From Verrucomicrobiaceae bacterium (GTDB lineage: Bacteria; Verrucomicrobiota; Verrucomicrobiia; Verrucomicrobiales; Verrucomicrobiaceae): a stretch of DNA of 64,000 nucleotides. Below the pieces are notes generated by a model. The model was given only the letters and a program-made list of their open reading frames with translations, ran no database searches and was not told the DNA's origin. The stretch is from assembly GCA_027486585.1 (NCBI GenBank), contig JAIXOU010000003.1, positions 1-64,000 of the forward strand, in the 5' to 3' direction. Below, piece after piece: positions 37,818 through 48,400 of this stretch (within the stretch, counting starts at the first letter, position 1; each line of letters opens with the position of its first letter). Made by a program: the position numbers and the translations under genes.

Positions 37818-38459
37818 TTAATCCTCACCCAAGTGACTGGCCAGATGCTTTCGAAGCTCGGTCCGTGCTCGGAACAGTAAGCTCTTCACCGCTGGCAGTG
37901 ACATGTTTAAAACGTCACAAATCTGTTCATACGGCAGATCCTGCTGCTGCCGCATGATCACTGCCAAACGCTGCTTTTCGGGAAGCGCAGCGATAGCCCG
38001 ATCCAGCGCCTTTTCGAGCTCATCCTGCTGCGTGATGTGGTCTGGGGCAGGCGCTGTGTGATCCGTGTATTGACGCTGCGGCATCTCATCGTCTGCATCT
38101 GTTTCCAGAGGCACTTCCTTCCGGCGGGTGCGGCGGCGGCTCTCGTTAAAAACAAGATTCCGCATGATGGTGAAGAGCCAAGTCGTGAACTTTGCCGTCG
38201 GCTCATAGCGCGGCGCACTTTTCCAAACCCGAATGAACACCTGCTGAGCGATGTCATGCGCATCATCCAGGTTCCCGAGCATGCGAGATGCCGTGCCGAT
38301 CATGATGCCTTGATGCAGTTCGACCAGTCGTTCAAAGGCTCGAATATCCCCTTCTTTGACCCGCAGCATGAGCCGTACACTCTCTTCATCGCATGAAGAG
38401 TCCTCCGTGGCGGCAGTCACGTTGAGCGGGGTAGGGACGGGCCATTCCGGATCCGGCAT
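37818..38459 (-). CDS. ECF-type RNA polymerase sigma factor
   Basis: 213 residues. Region 2 is clear (EGDIRAFERLVELHQGIMIGTASRMLG, DDAHDIAQQVFIRVWKS, FTTWLFTIMRNLVFNESRRR). So is region 4 (LEKALDRAIAALPEKQRLAVIMRQQQDLPYEQICDVLNMSLPAVKSLLFRAR). It is RpoE-like, distinct from the sigma at 3228. The start at 38459 is preferred; upstream ATGs at 38501 and 38513 add non-conserved residues. The TAA stop is the TTA target duplicate of the adjacent MITE-like element. No anti-sigma gene is adjacent. Divergent from the PIG-L gene across about 146 bases. Confidence 0.88.
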   Translation of the reverse strand: MPDPEWPVPTPLNVTAATEDSSCDEESVRLMLRVKEGDIRAFERLVELHQGIMIGTASRMLGNLDDAHDIAQQVFIRVWKSAPRYEPTAKFTTWLFTIMRNLVFNESRRRTRRKEVPLETDADDEMPQRQYTDHTAPAPDHITQQDELEKALDRAIAALPEKQRLAVIMRQQQDLPYEQICDVLNMSLPAVKSLLFRARTELRKHLASHLGED

Positions 38460-38605
38460 GACAAAGGAGGGCAGAAGACTCACGACGCTAGCGGCAGTCA
38501 TGACCCACTTCAACCTCGCTCAGCCAGATGGGTTGCGTAAAAAGTTGGCCCTCGATCCTGCCTGATCTCTTGCGTGCACGCTTCCCATGCGCTTAGTGCC
38601 TTGAA

Positions 38606-39454
38606 GTGAAATTCCGCCATCCCAAACACGACGTTTTCATCCCCGATCAAACGGAACCCTTTACCGCCCTGCGCCGCGTCACGCATCTGGGCATTGTTTC
38701 TCATCAGGACGATCTGGAAATCGCTGCCTACCATGGCATCACCGAGTGCTTTAAAACCGAGGACAAATGGTTCGGAGGTGTCGTCGTCACCGACGGCTCC
38801 GGCAGCCCGCGCAAAGGTCCGTATGAAAAATACACCGATGACGAGATGCAGCAGGTGCGCTTGATCGAACAGCGCAAAGCCGCCTATGTCGGTGAATACA
38901 GCTTCATGGCCCAGCTCGGTTATCCAAGTGAAGAAGTCAAAGAACAGCGGAACGGTCCCGTCGTCGAGGATATCAAATTCATCCTGGAACATACCCAGCC
39001 GCAGATCGTCTATCTGCACAATCCCTGTGACCGCCATGACACCCATGTGGCTACCTTCCTACGCTGCCTCGAAGCCATCCGCGCGCTGCCCGCCGATATG
39101 CGCCCAAAGAAAGTCTATGGCTGCGAAGTCTGGCGGAAGCTCGACTGGCTGCTGAAGGAGGATAAAATCATGCTCTGGGTGGATAAGCATCCCCACATGC
39201 TGCGTCCTCTTCTGGGTGTCTTTGACAGCCAGATCAGTGGTGGCAAGCGCTACGATCTTGCCGAAGAAGGCCTACGCCATGCCAATGCCACCTACTTCGA
39301 CTCCCACACGACCGATAAAACCAGCCTACTCTCCTTTGCCCTGGATCTCACACCACTTGTCGAAGACGATCAACTGGATGTGCAGGAATACACCCTCGGT
39401 TATGTGCGCCGATTGGAAAAGGACGTGGCTGAGCGCATGAAGCGCTTTGTATAA
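38606..39454 (+). CDS. PIG-L family deacetylase
   Basis: 282 residues. Zinc-site motif SHQDDLE (32-38; the usual form is HPDDxE), and later NPCDRHDTHVATF with the distal histidines. Family members remove acetyl groups from N-acetylglucosaminyl substrates (glycolipids, bacillithiol or mycothiol precursors, or antibiotics). The substrate is not identifiable. The start is GTG at 38606; no ATG lies near enough. Cytosolic. Ten bases before the protease gene, so possibly co-transcribed. Confidence 0.87.
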   Translation: MKFRHPKHDVFIPDQTEPFTALRRVTHLGIVSHQDDLEIAAYHGITECFKTEDKWFGGVVVTDGSGSPRKGPYEKYTDDEMQQVRLIEQRKAAYVGEYSFMAQLGYPSEEVKEQRNGPVVEDIKFILEHTQPQIVYLHNPCDRHDTHVATFLRCLEAIRALPADMRPKKVYGCEVWRKLDWLLKEDKIMLWVDKHPHMLRPLLGVFDSQISGGKRYDLAEEGLRHANATYFDSHTTDKTSLLSFALDLTPLVEDDQLDVQEYTLGYVRRLEKDVAERMKRFV

Positions 39455-39463
39455 TCGACGGCT

Positions 39464-40471
39464 ATGCATCCATTAGCCGCTACCCTACGACTCGCCTTAG
39501 CGGCTATCCTGACGTCTAGCTGCAGCCAAATGAATGGTCATGGTCCCATCAGTGCTGGGACCCTGCAGAAGCTACAATCTCGTAGCATGACAAAGGCAGA
39601 CTTTATCGGCCAACTCAAAGTCATGGACCCAAACATACGGTCCACCCTCCCGATCGGCAAAGTCTCTCTGCCCTTTGATTTTAAAACCAAGACACCCGTC
39701 ATCCAAGCGGCAGGCCCCGGTGATAAGGCACTTTCCATGCTCTTCGATACAGGTGCTGCGCGCACGGTTCTTGGCGCTAGCACTGCCGTGAAGAGCAAAG
39801 TCCACACCATTCACGCTCAGGAGGCCATGTCCACCATGCTCGGTGTTGTTGGCAATGAACAGGGGCTTGTCGGCGTCATCCGCCCGTTACGGCTGGGTTC
39901 CTGGACCTTACCCGCCTATCCCTGCTTTGTGCGACTGCATGAATCCTTTGGTGAGGGCATTGCCTATCCTTCTGACATTCTCGGCTTTGACATTCCAGCA
40001 CGTTACTGCTCACAGCTCACCTTTGATTATCCGAATGAACGGATCATCTTATCCTTCCAGGAAAACTTTAAACTCAGGGATGGCATGCACTCGGCCTCCG
40101 TGCCCTTCACCATCGAAAAAGGCGTCCCCTTTGTCAAAGTACAGGCCAAAGGCGTGACATGGACCAGCCTCATTGATACCGGATCTTTTAACGGCGTCGA
40201 AATCAATGAAGCCGTGGCCAAACAACTCGGTGTCCAGGATCAAGGCATCATCGTCGAAGGCCTCACCCTCGTCGCCGTCGGCGGCATGATCAGTTCAGAC
40301 AAAGCCAAGCTGCGCACCGTCAAACTGCCTGAAATCAAACTACTGGGCGGTACCTATAAACAGGCCGAAGTCGATATTTCCCCCGGCCCACCGCGCATTG
40401 GTTCGTTCTTCCTCAAGGACTACCGAGTCACCTTTGATTTCCGAACCCATCGCCTCTGGCTGGAGTGGTGA
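39464..40471 (+). CDS. Lipoprotein-type aspartic protease with two retropepsin-like lobes
   Basis: 335 residues. Lipoprotein-like signal (LAAILTSSC, Cys20). Two separate clan-AA active-site motifs are seen: MLFDTGAARTVLGA (Asp near 95) and SLIDTGSFNGVEI (Asp at 238), each followed by a hydrophobic-hydrophobic-Gly strand (LGSWTLPAYPCF, and GGMISSDK with RIGSFFLKDYRVTFDF). One chain could thus form a pseudo-dimeric retropepsin-like enzyme at the cell envelope. The targets are unknown. Its stop abuts, without overlap, the convergent DUF1501 stop at 40472. Confidence 0.8.
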   Translation: MHPLAATLRLALAAILTSSCSQMNGHGPISAGTLQKLQSRSMTKADFIGQLKVMDPNIRSTLPIGKVSLPFDFKTKTPVIQAAGPGDKALSMLFDTGAARTVLGASTAVKSKVHTIHAQEAMSTMLGVVGNEQGLVGVIRPLRLGSWTLPAYPCFVRLHESFGEGIAYPSDILGFDIPARYCSQLTFDYPNERIILSFQENFKLRDGMHSASVPFTIEKGVPFVKVQAKGVTWTSLIDTGSFNGVEINEAVAKQLGVQDQGIIVEGLTLVAVGGMISSDKAKLRTVKLPEIKLLGGTYKQAEVDISPGPPRIGSFFLKDYRVTFDFRTHRLWLEW

Positions 40472-41737
40472 TCAGCTAAACAGGGCCGACACTGCTTTAC
40501 CCCCATCTGTAATCGGCACAGGCCGAGTCCCATCCATGAGTTCCTTGCTTGGATCAATGCCCATCGCTGCATGGATCGTCGCATGAAAGTCCACCAAGGG
40601 CACAGGATTCTCCACGGGCTTTTTAGAAAGCTCATCGGTGACACCGTAAGCACCGCAGTGCTTCAAACCGCCACCCGCAAGCACCATGGAAAACGTCGTG
40701 CCCTGATGACCACGACCACCACGTCCATCAAATTCAGGTGGCCGCCCAAACTCTGTGCCCACGACGACCAGCGTCTTGTCTAAAAGATTGTTTTTCTTCA
40801 GATCCCGAATCAATGCTGCCAATGCCGTGTCCAGTTCCTGAATGAGCAAATGTTGATTTTGAAACCCTTCGTTATGAATGTCCCAACCCGTGCCATTCAT
40901 GAAGTTCAAATTGTGCGACACCTCAATAAAACGCACCCCAGCCTGCACCAGGCGGCGTGACAATAAGCAACGCTGGCCGAACTCACCACCATACTCATTG
41001 CGCAGAGTGTCAGATTCTTCCTTGAGATTGAAATGACGCATGAATTTCGGTCCCGCAAGACGCAAGGCCTCCTGCTGTGCCTGCTCATAATCTGCGGCTG
41101 CTGAACCCTTCACGGTCCTTGCCATCAAAGGCCTCAGCAACTGATGCCGGACCTCCGCCCGTTTCTCATCCACATATTCAGGTCGTGTAAACCCAGAAGG
41201 CCCCGTGTTGGTATCCGTCAAATAGACATAGCCACTTTTGGCTCCCAGAAAACCTGGGCCGCGGCTGACATTGGGATAACCAATCAACATGTAAGCCGGC
41301 ACATCCGCACTAGCCGCACCACGCTGATTGGCGATGATGGAGCCAATGCTCGGATACACCACATTGCCAGAAATCATGCGACCCGTATGCACAATGTTCG
41401 TGGCAAAAGCATGCTCATCGATCACGTGATGATTCACCGTCCGCATCACCGTCACATGCTCCATGACCTTGGCCGTGCGACTCAGATGCTCCGTCACTTG
41501 CACACCCTTCACACTGGTATCGATCGACTTATAAAGCGACCCCGCCTTCTGCGGCTTACCGAGGTTGTCGCCCAGATTCTTGGGATCAAACGTATCAATT
41601 TGTGCCATCCCCCCACCCAACCAAATAAAGATGCAATGCTCCGCCTTTCCCTTCGGCACATGCACAGGCGTTTGATTCGCCAGCAACGGCGCAGCAGCAA
41701 AGGCAGCAGAGGAAGAAAGAAAGGAACGGCGTTTCAT
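40472..41737 (-). CDS. DUF1501 domain protein (sulfatase-like fold), third copy
   Basis: 421 residues. Tat-type signal ([20 protein letters not shown]). Core motifs are [59 protein letters not shown] and [22 protein letters not shown]. Shorter than the other two copies in this window and clearly divergent from them. No DUF1549/DUF1553 gene is adjacent. Exported and possibly hydrolytic; the function of the family is not established. Confidence 0.9.
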   Translation of the reverse strand: MKRRSFLSSSAAFAAAPLLANQTPVHVPKGKAEHCIFIWLGGGMAQIDTFDPKNLGDNLGKPQKAGSLYKSIDTSVKGVQVTEHLSRTAKVMEHVTVMRTVNHHVIDEHAFATNIVHTGRMISGNVVYPSIGSIIANQRGAASADVPAYMLIGYPNVSRGPGFLGAKSGYVYLTDTNTGPSGFTRPEYVDEKRAEVRHQLLRPLMARTVKGSAAADYEQAQQEALRLAGPKFMRHFNLKEESDTLRNEYGGEFGQRCLLSRRLVQAGVRFIEVSHNLNFMNGTGWDIHNEGFQNQHLLIQELDTALAALIRDLKKNNLLDKTLVVVGTEFGRPPEFDGRGGRGHQGTTFSMVLAGGGLKHCGAYGVTDELSKKPVENPVPLVDFHATIHAAMGIDPSKELMDGTRPVPITDGGKAVSALFS

Positions 41738-41849
41738 ATCAACCTATTAAACGCTGCTGTTAGCCTCTTTTCACTCCAACAATCACCTCACTTTCGTGGG
41801 GGTATCCAAATCCCTTGGATGATCCACTAACCTGAATATGTTCTGATTC

Positions 41850-42287
41850 ATGGCCGCCATTCTAGGATCATCTGTCTTTTGCGTGCTACTCTGGCTGATG
41901 TTTGAAAACAGAGAATGCTTTCTGGGTGCATGGAAGTCTAGACATTGGAAATCAACCAGTGCTGAAATCATAGATCTTCAAGATCACACTTACCTATCAG
42001 ATGTGTTTACTAAATATTCAGGCTAGTCTGTTGTAGAGCGCAAAAGTCGAACATACACCTTTTGTTATGTTGTAATCGACGCCTCCTATCAATCTAATCG
42101 ATATGCTTTTGATGATTCGTTAATCAAAGGAGAATCCGACATACGCAAAGGAGACAAAGTAACGATTTTCTATGACCCAATCAACCCCCAGGAATCTGTA
42201 GTGATACGCGGCCTGTCTTTGAATATAGTGCGGATGCCCCTACTAGCGCTCTACGTGCTATTATGGACACTTTGGCATACTGTGTGA
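41850..42287 (+). pseudogene. DUF3592-like membrane protein gene interrupted by one amber codon
   Basis: One frame runs from ATG 41850 to TGA 42285-42287 (146 codons) with a single in-frame TAG at 42024-42026. The 58 residues before it contain a membrane segment (ILGSSVFCVLLWLMF) and WKSTSAEIIDL. The part after it gives RTYTFCYVVIDASYQSNRYAF, then RKGDKVTIFYDPINPQESVV, and a C-terminal membrane segment (MPLLALYVLLWTLW). This is the DUF3592 layout. AT-rich. Single-codon inactivation suggests a young pseudogene, but read-through or a sequencing error are alternatives. The rest of the 41738-42410 gap holds only a small hairpin at 41804-41820. Confidence 0.7.
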
Positions 42288-42341
42288 AATGTTACCGTCT
42301 TTAGTTTCAATGATCCTTCACAGCACTTGCGCGCGCTGGCG

Positions 42342-42385
42342 AAAAAATGATCAGCACTTCTCAAAAACAACCTCTTTTCAAGAAG
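42342..42385 (-). terminator. Terminator candidate after the giant gene
   Basis: On the minus strand, CUUCUUGAAAA pairs with UUUUUGAGAAG (11 bp including two G-U pairs, 7-base loop), followed after 9 bases by a run of six U. It lies about 26 bases past the giant gene's stop. Confidence 0.4.
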
Positions 42386-42410
42386 CACCGTGATCTATAA
42401 ATGCCGCCGT

Positions 42411-45400
42411 TTAAGGAGCTCTGAGCTCGACAACGCCGCTCAGTCTAGGTGCTGTGGTGACTTTCTCCGTGCCTACAGGAACTTTCGGCAGGTGGAAGAA
42501 ACCGTAACCTTGAGTAACCGTGCCCACTTTCACGATCATGCCCTCATAAGTGGCAGGACGATTCAATAGTGCAGTGGTTCCGGCTAGGGTGAAGCTACCG
42601 CTGAAGGTACCAGTGGCGGCATCGAGCTTGGCGACTTTAAGGCCATTCGCAGCAGTGGGTGGAACACTGGCGGTGTTAGTGAGGCCAGTTGGGCTTGGAT
42701 TAACGATGGTGATGGGCTGGCTCCAGCCTTCACTGAGAGCACCGAGACGGAAGTCCAGAAGGGCATTGTCGCTGGTAGCGGGCAGACCCAGCAAGCGCTG
42801 ACCAGCAGCGGGCCGGACATACGCCGAGCCCTCGACCTTAACCGAGAGCGGGGCGAATCCATCTTTGTAGATCAGGTCCGTTGTGACGCGAGGCTTCGAC
42901 CAGGAAAGGAGTCCCGTAAGGAGATTTGTCGTCACAGGAACAGCTCGGGTAATGTCAAACTGACCCACAAGACTGCCCGCATTTTTGTAAAGAGTCTGGA
43001 AAACAAGCACTTGGCCTCTCGATCCGACAAAACCACCAGCGGTAATAATATTGCCATCGGGGAGTTTGCCCGAAAGTTTCACGATGCCATCAGCACCAAT
43101 GCTGAAGGATGCAAAGCCATAGCCATCCGGTGAAGTTTCACCCCCTTGACCAGCGTCCAATCGAAGGGTGTAATTGGTCGCATAAGCAGATGCGGTGAGG
43201 GTCTTGGTCCAAGGATTCCGCCAGGCTGGAATGACGAGTTGGGTGCCATTCGGATGCGTCAGAGTCAGGCGCGCTGTTTGGTCAGCAACGTAGACCTCGA
43301 CCAGCGCAGCCAGGGGCGTTTTGGCAGTGTCGGCCATGGCGATGCCGGTGATGTTGCCTGTCAACACTTGATCACCCGCGCCACCGACCTGCAGCAGCAT
43401 ATTAGCGAAGCTGATCTTTGCCCGCGCACCAAGCGTGACACTGCCGGAGAAGGTGCCCGTGGGGTTGGTAGTGAGATCGAAACGACCACCAAGATTGCCA
43501 TTGAGCGCTGAGCGTGGAGCAGGTCCGGCGAAGGTGCCGATAGCATTCGGGTCGATCGCGTTGACCAGCAAGGTCCGCTTCACCTCAGCACTGCTGAGTT
43601 TGCCGGCGATAGCTTTAAAGGCGAGTAAGTAGCCACCGATCGTCGTGGTGGTAGGGCGTCCACTTAGCACGCCGGTGGTCGTATTCAAGTTAATGCCAGC
43701 AGGCAAGACACCAGACACACTGAAGCCAGTAGCCGCTGCACCAGCAATAGGCAGCACGGGCAGCTGATAGTAGTAGCTCTGACCGATAAAGGCCGTAGGC
43801 AAGCTGATGGCTCCAAGTGTGGGCGCTCTGCTGTTGACGTTGAGCGTGGTGTTGAAGCCATTGACAATGCTGCCACTGGGGCCCGTGACTTCACAGGTGT
43901 AGAGGCCCGCATCGGCCAGAGTCAGCGGTCTGATCACAAACGTGTTCGCTGTGGTGCTGAGGGCAGAGTTGCCGAGACGCCATACATAAGTGAGGTTATT
44001 GCCCGCAGCGTTGATCCTTGGAGTGAAGGTGCCACCAGCGAGCATGTTTACGGTCAGTGGTCGATTATCCACCACGCCAACTTCAGCAGCGATGCTGGTG
44101 ACGCTGATAGCACCAGCCTTCACCACGCAGGTGTAGGCTCCGGCGTTAGCCAGAGTCGTGCTGACGAAGGTGAGGTTCGGCCTAGTAGCTCCGCCCACGG
44201 CTTTGCCATTGAGCAGCCACTGATAGGTCAATGCGGATGTGTTGGGGCCGATGGCGACGACGCTGAGCGTGTAGCTACTGCCTAGTGCAATCATTGCTCC
44301 ACGCGGTTGACGCACGATGCTGAGCTGCGGTGTGCCAATGGTGAGGCTGGCTGGCTGGCTGATCGTCATGCCGGGTTCCATGGTCACATTGGTCAGGAAG
44401 ATGTCGCCGGTAGAGGAGCCTTCGGTGACGACGACATCATACACGCCGCGGTCTCCCGAGGTCGCGGAGCTAATGGAGTAGATAGGACCGATGGCACCAC
44501 TGATGTCCACACCGTCTTGACGCCACTGGTAGAAAACACCACCGCTCACGGCATTCGCTGCTGCAACGAAGCGCACGGAGGCTCCTGAGGCGATAGCGGC
44601 AGGAATGGGCTGTGTGACGAGGGTGATGTTGGTCACGATCTTGATGCCTCCAGGATTTTGCGTGCCATCCAGCGTGACATTGGTGCGTGAAGCCAGCGGG
44701 CCTTGGGTCAAGGTGAGGGTGTTCGTGGTGGCGGTGCTGCCATTGAAGATGGCACGATCAAAGAGAATGGTCGCACCGCTCTCCGCATCCCGCACAGCTT
44801 CGCGCAAGGAATAGCCTGCGCCGATAACACCGACAGGATCAAATTCATCCAGCGCTGTCGTGACGATCAGCACACGGCCTTCCACCGCGCCGATGTCGGG
44901 ATTGATGCCGAGTGGGCGTGGGAAGCCGCGTTGATCTGCAACGGGTGAGGTCGTGGCCAGAGCCTGGTCCACAGCAGGGCTGCCAACGCTGGGAACAAAG
45001 GTCAGCGTAGGACCGCCGTAGTCACCCAGCGCACTGAGCAATGGCGAGCTGGTGATGGGTGCGTTGCCGCTGGCAGTGATGCCTGTGACATTAAGCACGA
45101 TGTTGCTGCCTGCGTAGCTGAGTCTCAGGGCACCCGTGCTGTCGATGTCGCTTCCTGAGTTCAGGGCGATGATGCTGTTCTCCACGTTCAGCGTGCCGCT
45201 GCTGCGCACGGTGCCACCGATATTTGCGGAAAGCGTGCTAAAGACGATGCTTGCCGTGCCTTCATTGAAGACAGCGCCACCTTGAGAAGTAGCTGTGTTC
45301 TGCGCGAAGGTGCTTTGCAGGATCGTGGCCGTGCCCGTGCTATGGATGGCTCCACCACTAGCAGCTTGGTTATCTAGCAAGGTGCAGCGCTCCACTCGCA

Positions 45401-48400
45401 GTGTGCCTGCGTTTTGAATCGCACCACCGTTGCTGGTAAAGCTGGTGCCGCCACCATCCTTCAGCGTCACGCAAATCAGAGTTAGGCTGCTATTCGCGGC
45501 GACTTCAAAAAGGCGATGATTGCCATTGCCTTCGATGATGAGTCCTTGCGGCAAAGCAGAGCCATCAATGATGACGCCGTTTGGATCGTTGATCACCAGC
45601 GCGCTGCTGAGGCGCAAAGTTTGGCCGCTCATGGAGGCGGGGATGGCGATGACATCTGGCCCGCCATTGAGTGCGGCGGCGGCGACCATGCCGCGCAGAG
45701 AGCCAGTGCCGCTGTCGGTGAGATTCGTGATGCTGCGTAGCACATCGACGGTGTAGGTCATCGTCTTGCTGCCGTCCTCGGACGTCACATCGATCACGAT
45801 CTGTGTGCTACCAGAGTTCAGTGTGAGCACTTGGCTGAGCGTGCCAGAGGCCACATCTTGGCCATTGACCTTGATCTTGCTAAAGGGGTCCAAAGCGGTC
45901 GGCACCAACGTGATCGTTGTTTGCTCAGCAGGCACAGCCGTTTGATAACCCAGCGTGGCCATGGCAAACACGGGCGAGAGCGTGCCGCCAGTCACGGCGA
46001 GGTCGCTAAGGCCAGTCACGTTGGAAAGCGGACGTGTGCCAGCCAGCACGAAGACGGAGCGATTGTTTCCCTGATTAGGTTCACTGGCGATCATGATTTC
46101 ATTGGCGATCATCTCCAGCTCACGGCGGCCCGAGCTGCCCACCGTGCCAGCGGGGAACTGGATGAGCATCTCCATGCTGGCCAGCGGAGTCAAAGCTGGT
46201 ACAGACACAGTGGTGAGGGGATTCGCGCCACGAGTGGGTGCGTCCCAGACCTGTACTTCCGTGCCGGCGGAGATCGGTGAGCCGACGTTGGTCACACGCA
46301 CTCGGGCATTGGCACTGCCATCAGCCATGACATCGCTACCGAGGTATTCGAGGTAGAGATCAGGCCCACCCACACGCTTGGAGAGGCGGTTGTTGGTCTC
46401 GTCATTCTCGATGATGATGTTCTGCGGATCCATCACGGCAAAGACCGTATGCAAGTCTTCGCTATCACTCGGCATGGTCCAGTCCAGAGTCACCTCAGCC
46501 GAGGTGCCGCCTTTGAATTCACCCGGCACGGTGCTGGTGCCGATGAGGGTGCCGCCGGTGGCAGGATCACCATCGTAGAAGGCCAGCGCCGCATTCATCA
46601 CGGGCTTGTCACCGGTGTTCAAGGCGGTAGCTTTCAGGGTGACGATGCTGCCAGGTCCCCAGGAATTGGCCGTGGCGATGAGGCTCTCTGCTTCCACACT
46701 GAGTTCCGTGATCATGCGACGACGTGCCAGCAGGAGGTCCGTGCGGCCCGGGCGTAGCGCGCCATCCACGATGGTCTTGCTGCCATCGTCATTCTCTGCC
46801 TCGACGGTGACTTGATTCATCTCCGTGTTCAAATAAGCGATCAAAAGGTTGCCTTGAGCATCCAAAATCGGGGCCAGGAAGCGCTCTTGTTCGGCATCGT
46901 TGGAGAGGCGCACGTCTTCACTCCAACTGTCCGCGCTTGGCGTGTAGAGGCGGTAAGCCACATCGGGTGATTCATCGCCGAAGACGCCTTCCCACAGCAC
47001 CATGAGCTGATTCTCTGGCCCCATGGTCAGCGCGAAGTTGTCCGGTGTGCCGGGCAGATCTTTCGGGCGGACGATGCTTGGTTCACCAGTGAAGTTGGAC
47101 TGCATCACTAGATCACCATCGCGCAGCCACAGGGCATAGGCATCGCCCTGCGGTGTGAGGGCCAGCCTCACATCGGTATCCCGCACGGCATCATCGGTCA
47201 CACGCACGGGCGCGGCCCAAGTGCCACTGGTCCAGGTCTGGGAGTAAAGTTCATCGCTGGATTTGTCCCCCGCTGTCATGGTCTGCACCCAAGCGACCAC
47301 CGCCTTTTCACCATTGGCTGTGAAGTCCATCTGCGCGGTGCCAGTGATGCCGCTATGCACGAGTGCACCTGGGCCCCAGGAAGCGGTCGCCGCATCCCAG
47401 CGTGCTGCGAAGAGAGAGTCGGGATCGTCCGTGGTGCCGGAGATGACGTTGCCTGCATTGCTGACCCAGGTGAGCATCAGGTCACCATCGCTGAGCTTAC
47501 CACTCAGCACGGTGCGGTGATCCAGGATGTTGTTGTCCGTGATGGCTACAGGCGTGCTCCAGGCTCCGGTGCTGGCGTTCCAGTTGGCACTGACGATTTC
47601 AATCAAGGCGTTCTGACCTTCGATCAAACCCAGGCCATTCCAATTGGCGTCCTTGATACGTGACCACACGGCCACGGCATTGCCATTGCCATCAAAAGCG
47701 AGCTGCGGTGTCATCTGCGCGCGGGAGTCCACCGCGATGGGGCCGGGGATGGTCCAGGAGGTGCCATCGTAGTAGGTGAAGGCGACTTCAGAGAACTGGT
47801 AAGCATTCGCCGCACCGGTATCGCGGACGTAGAGCAGCATGATCTTGCCATCCTTCTCCGCCATCACGGGGCGGGAGCGTGGGAAGACATTGGAGATCAG
47901 CGGCAGCACGGCCTGTGTGGGTACGGGGTCGCTAGAGATGATCCGAGCGATGCCTATATCACCTTTGCCATCTTTCTTTTGAACGGGCACGTCAGCCTTC
48001 ACAGCGGGCCGACTCATGCGGTTAAAGGCGGTGAGTTCAGGAACGTTTGCCGTATTCTCAGGTGCGGCAGCAGCGACAGCACTTGTACGATTCATGCGGG
48101 CATTGCGTGCCTGCTGGATGGTGCTGGGGGAGGCCACATCCGCGAGTTCAAAACTCTCCGCGCCGTAGTCACGCCAACGCCGAGTCATCGGGCCGATGCC
48201 GCGAGAGCGAGTGCCCACCACTTGCAGCGGGGGCAGGGAGAAGTTCACGCCATCCTTGCTGTTGGCGGGTGCAGGGGCACCGAACATCTTGGCGAGCTGC
48301 GAGCTGGAAGTCGATGCGGCAGGGGCTTTCGGCGCATTGGGATCGTTCTTTGCGGAGTAGTTGAAGTGGCCGAGCGTGACCTCACCCTCATCATCAACGA

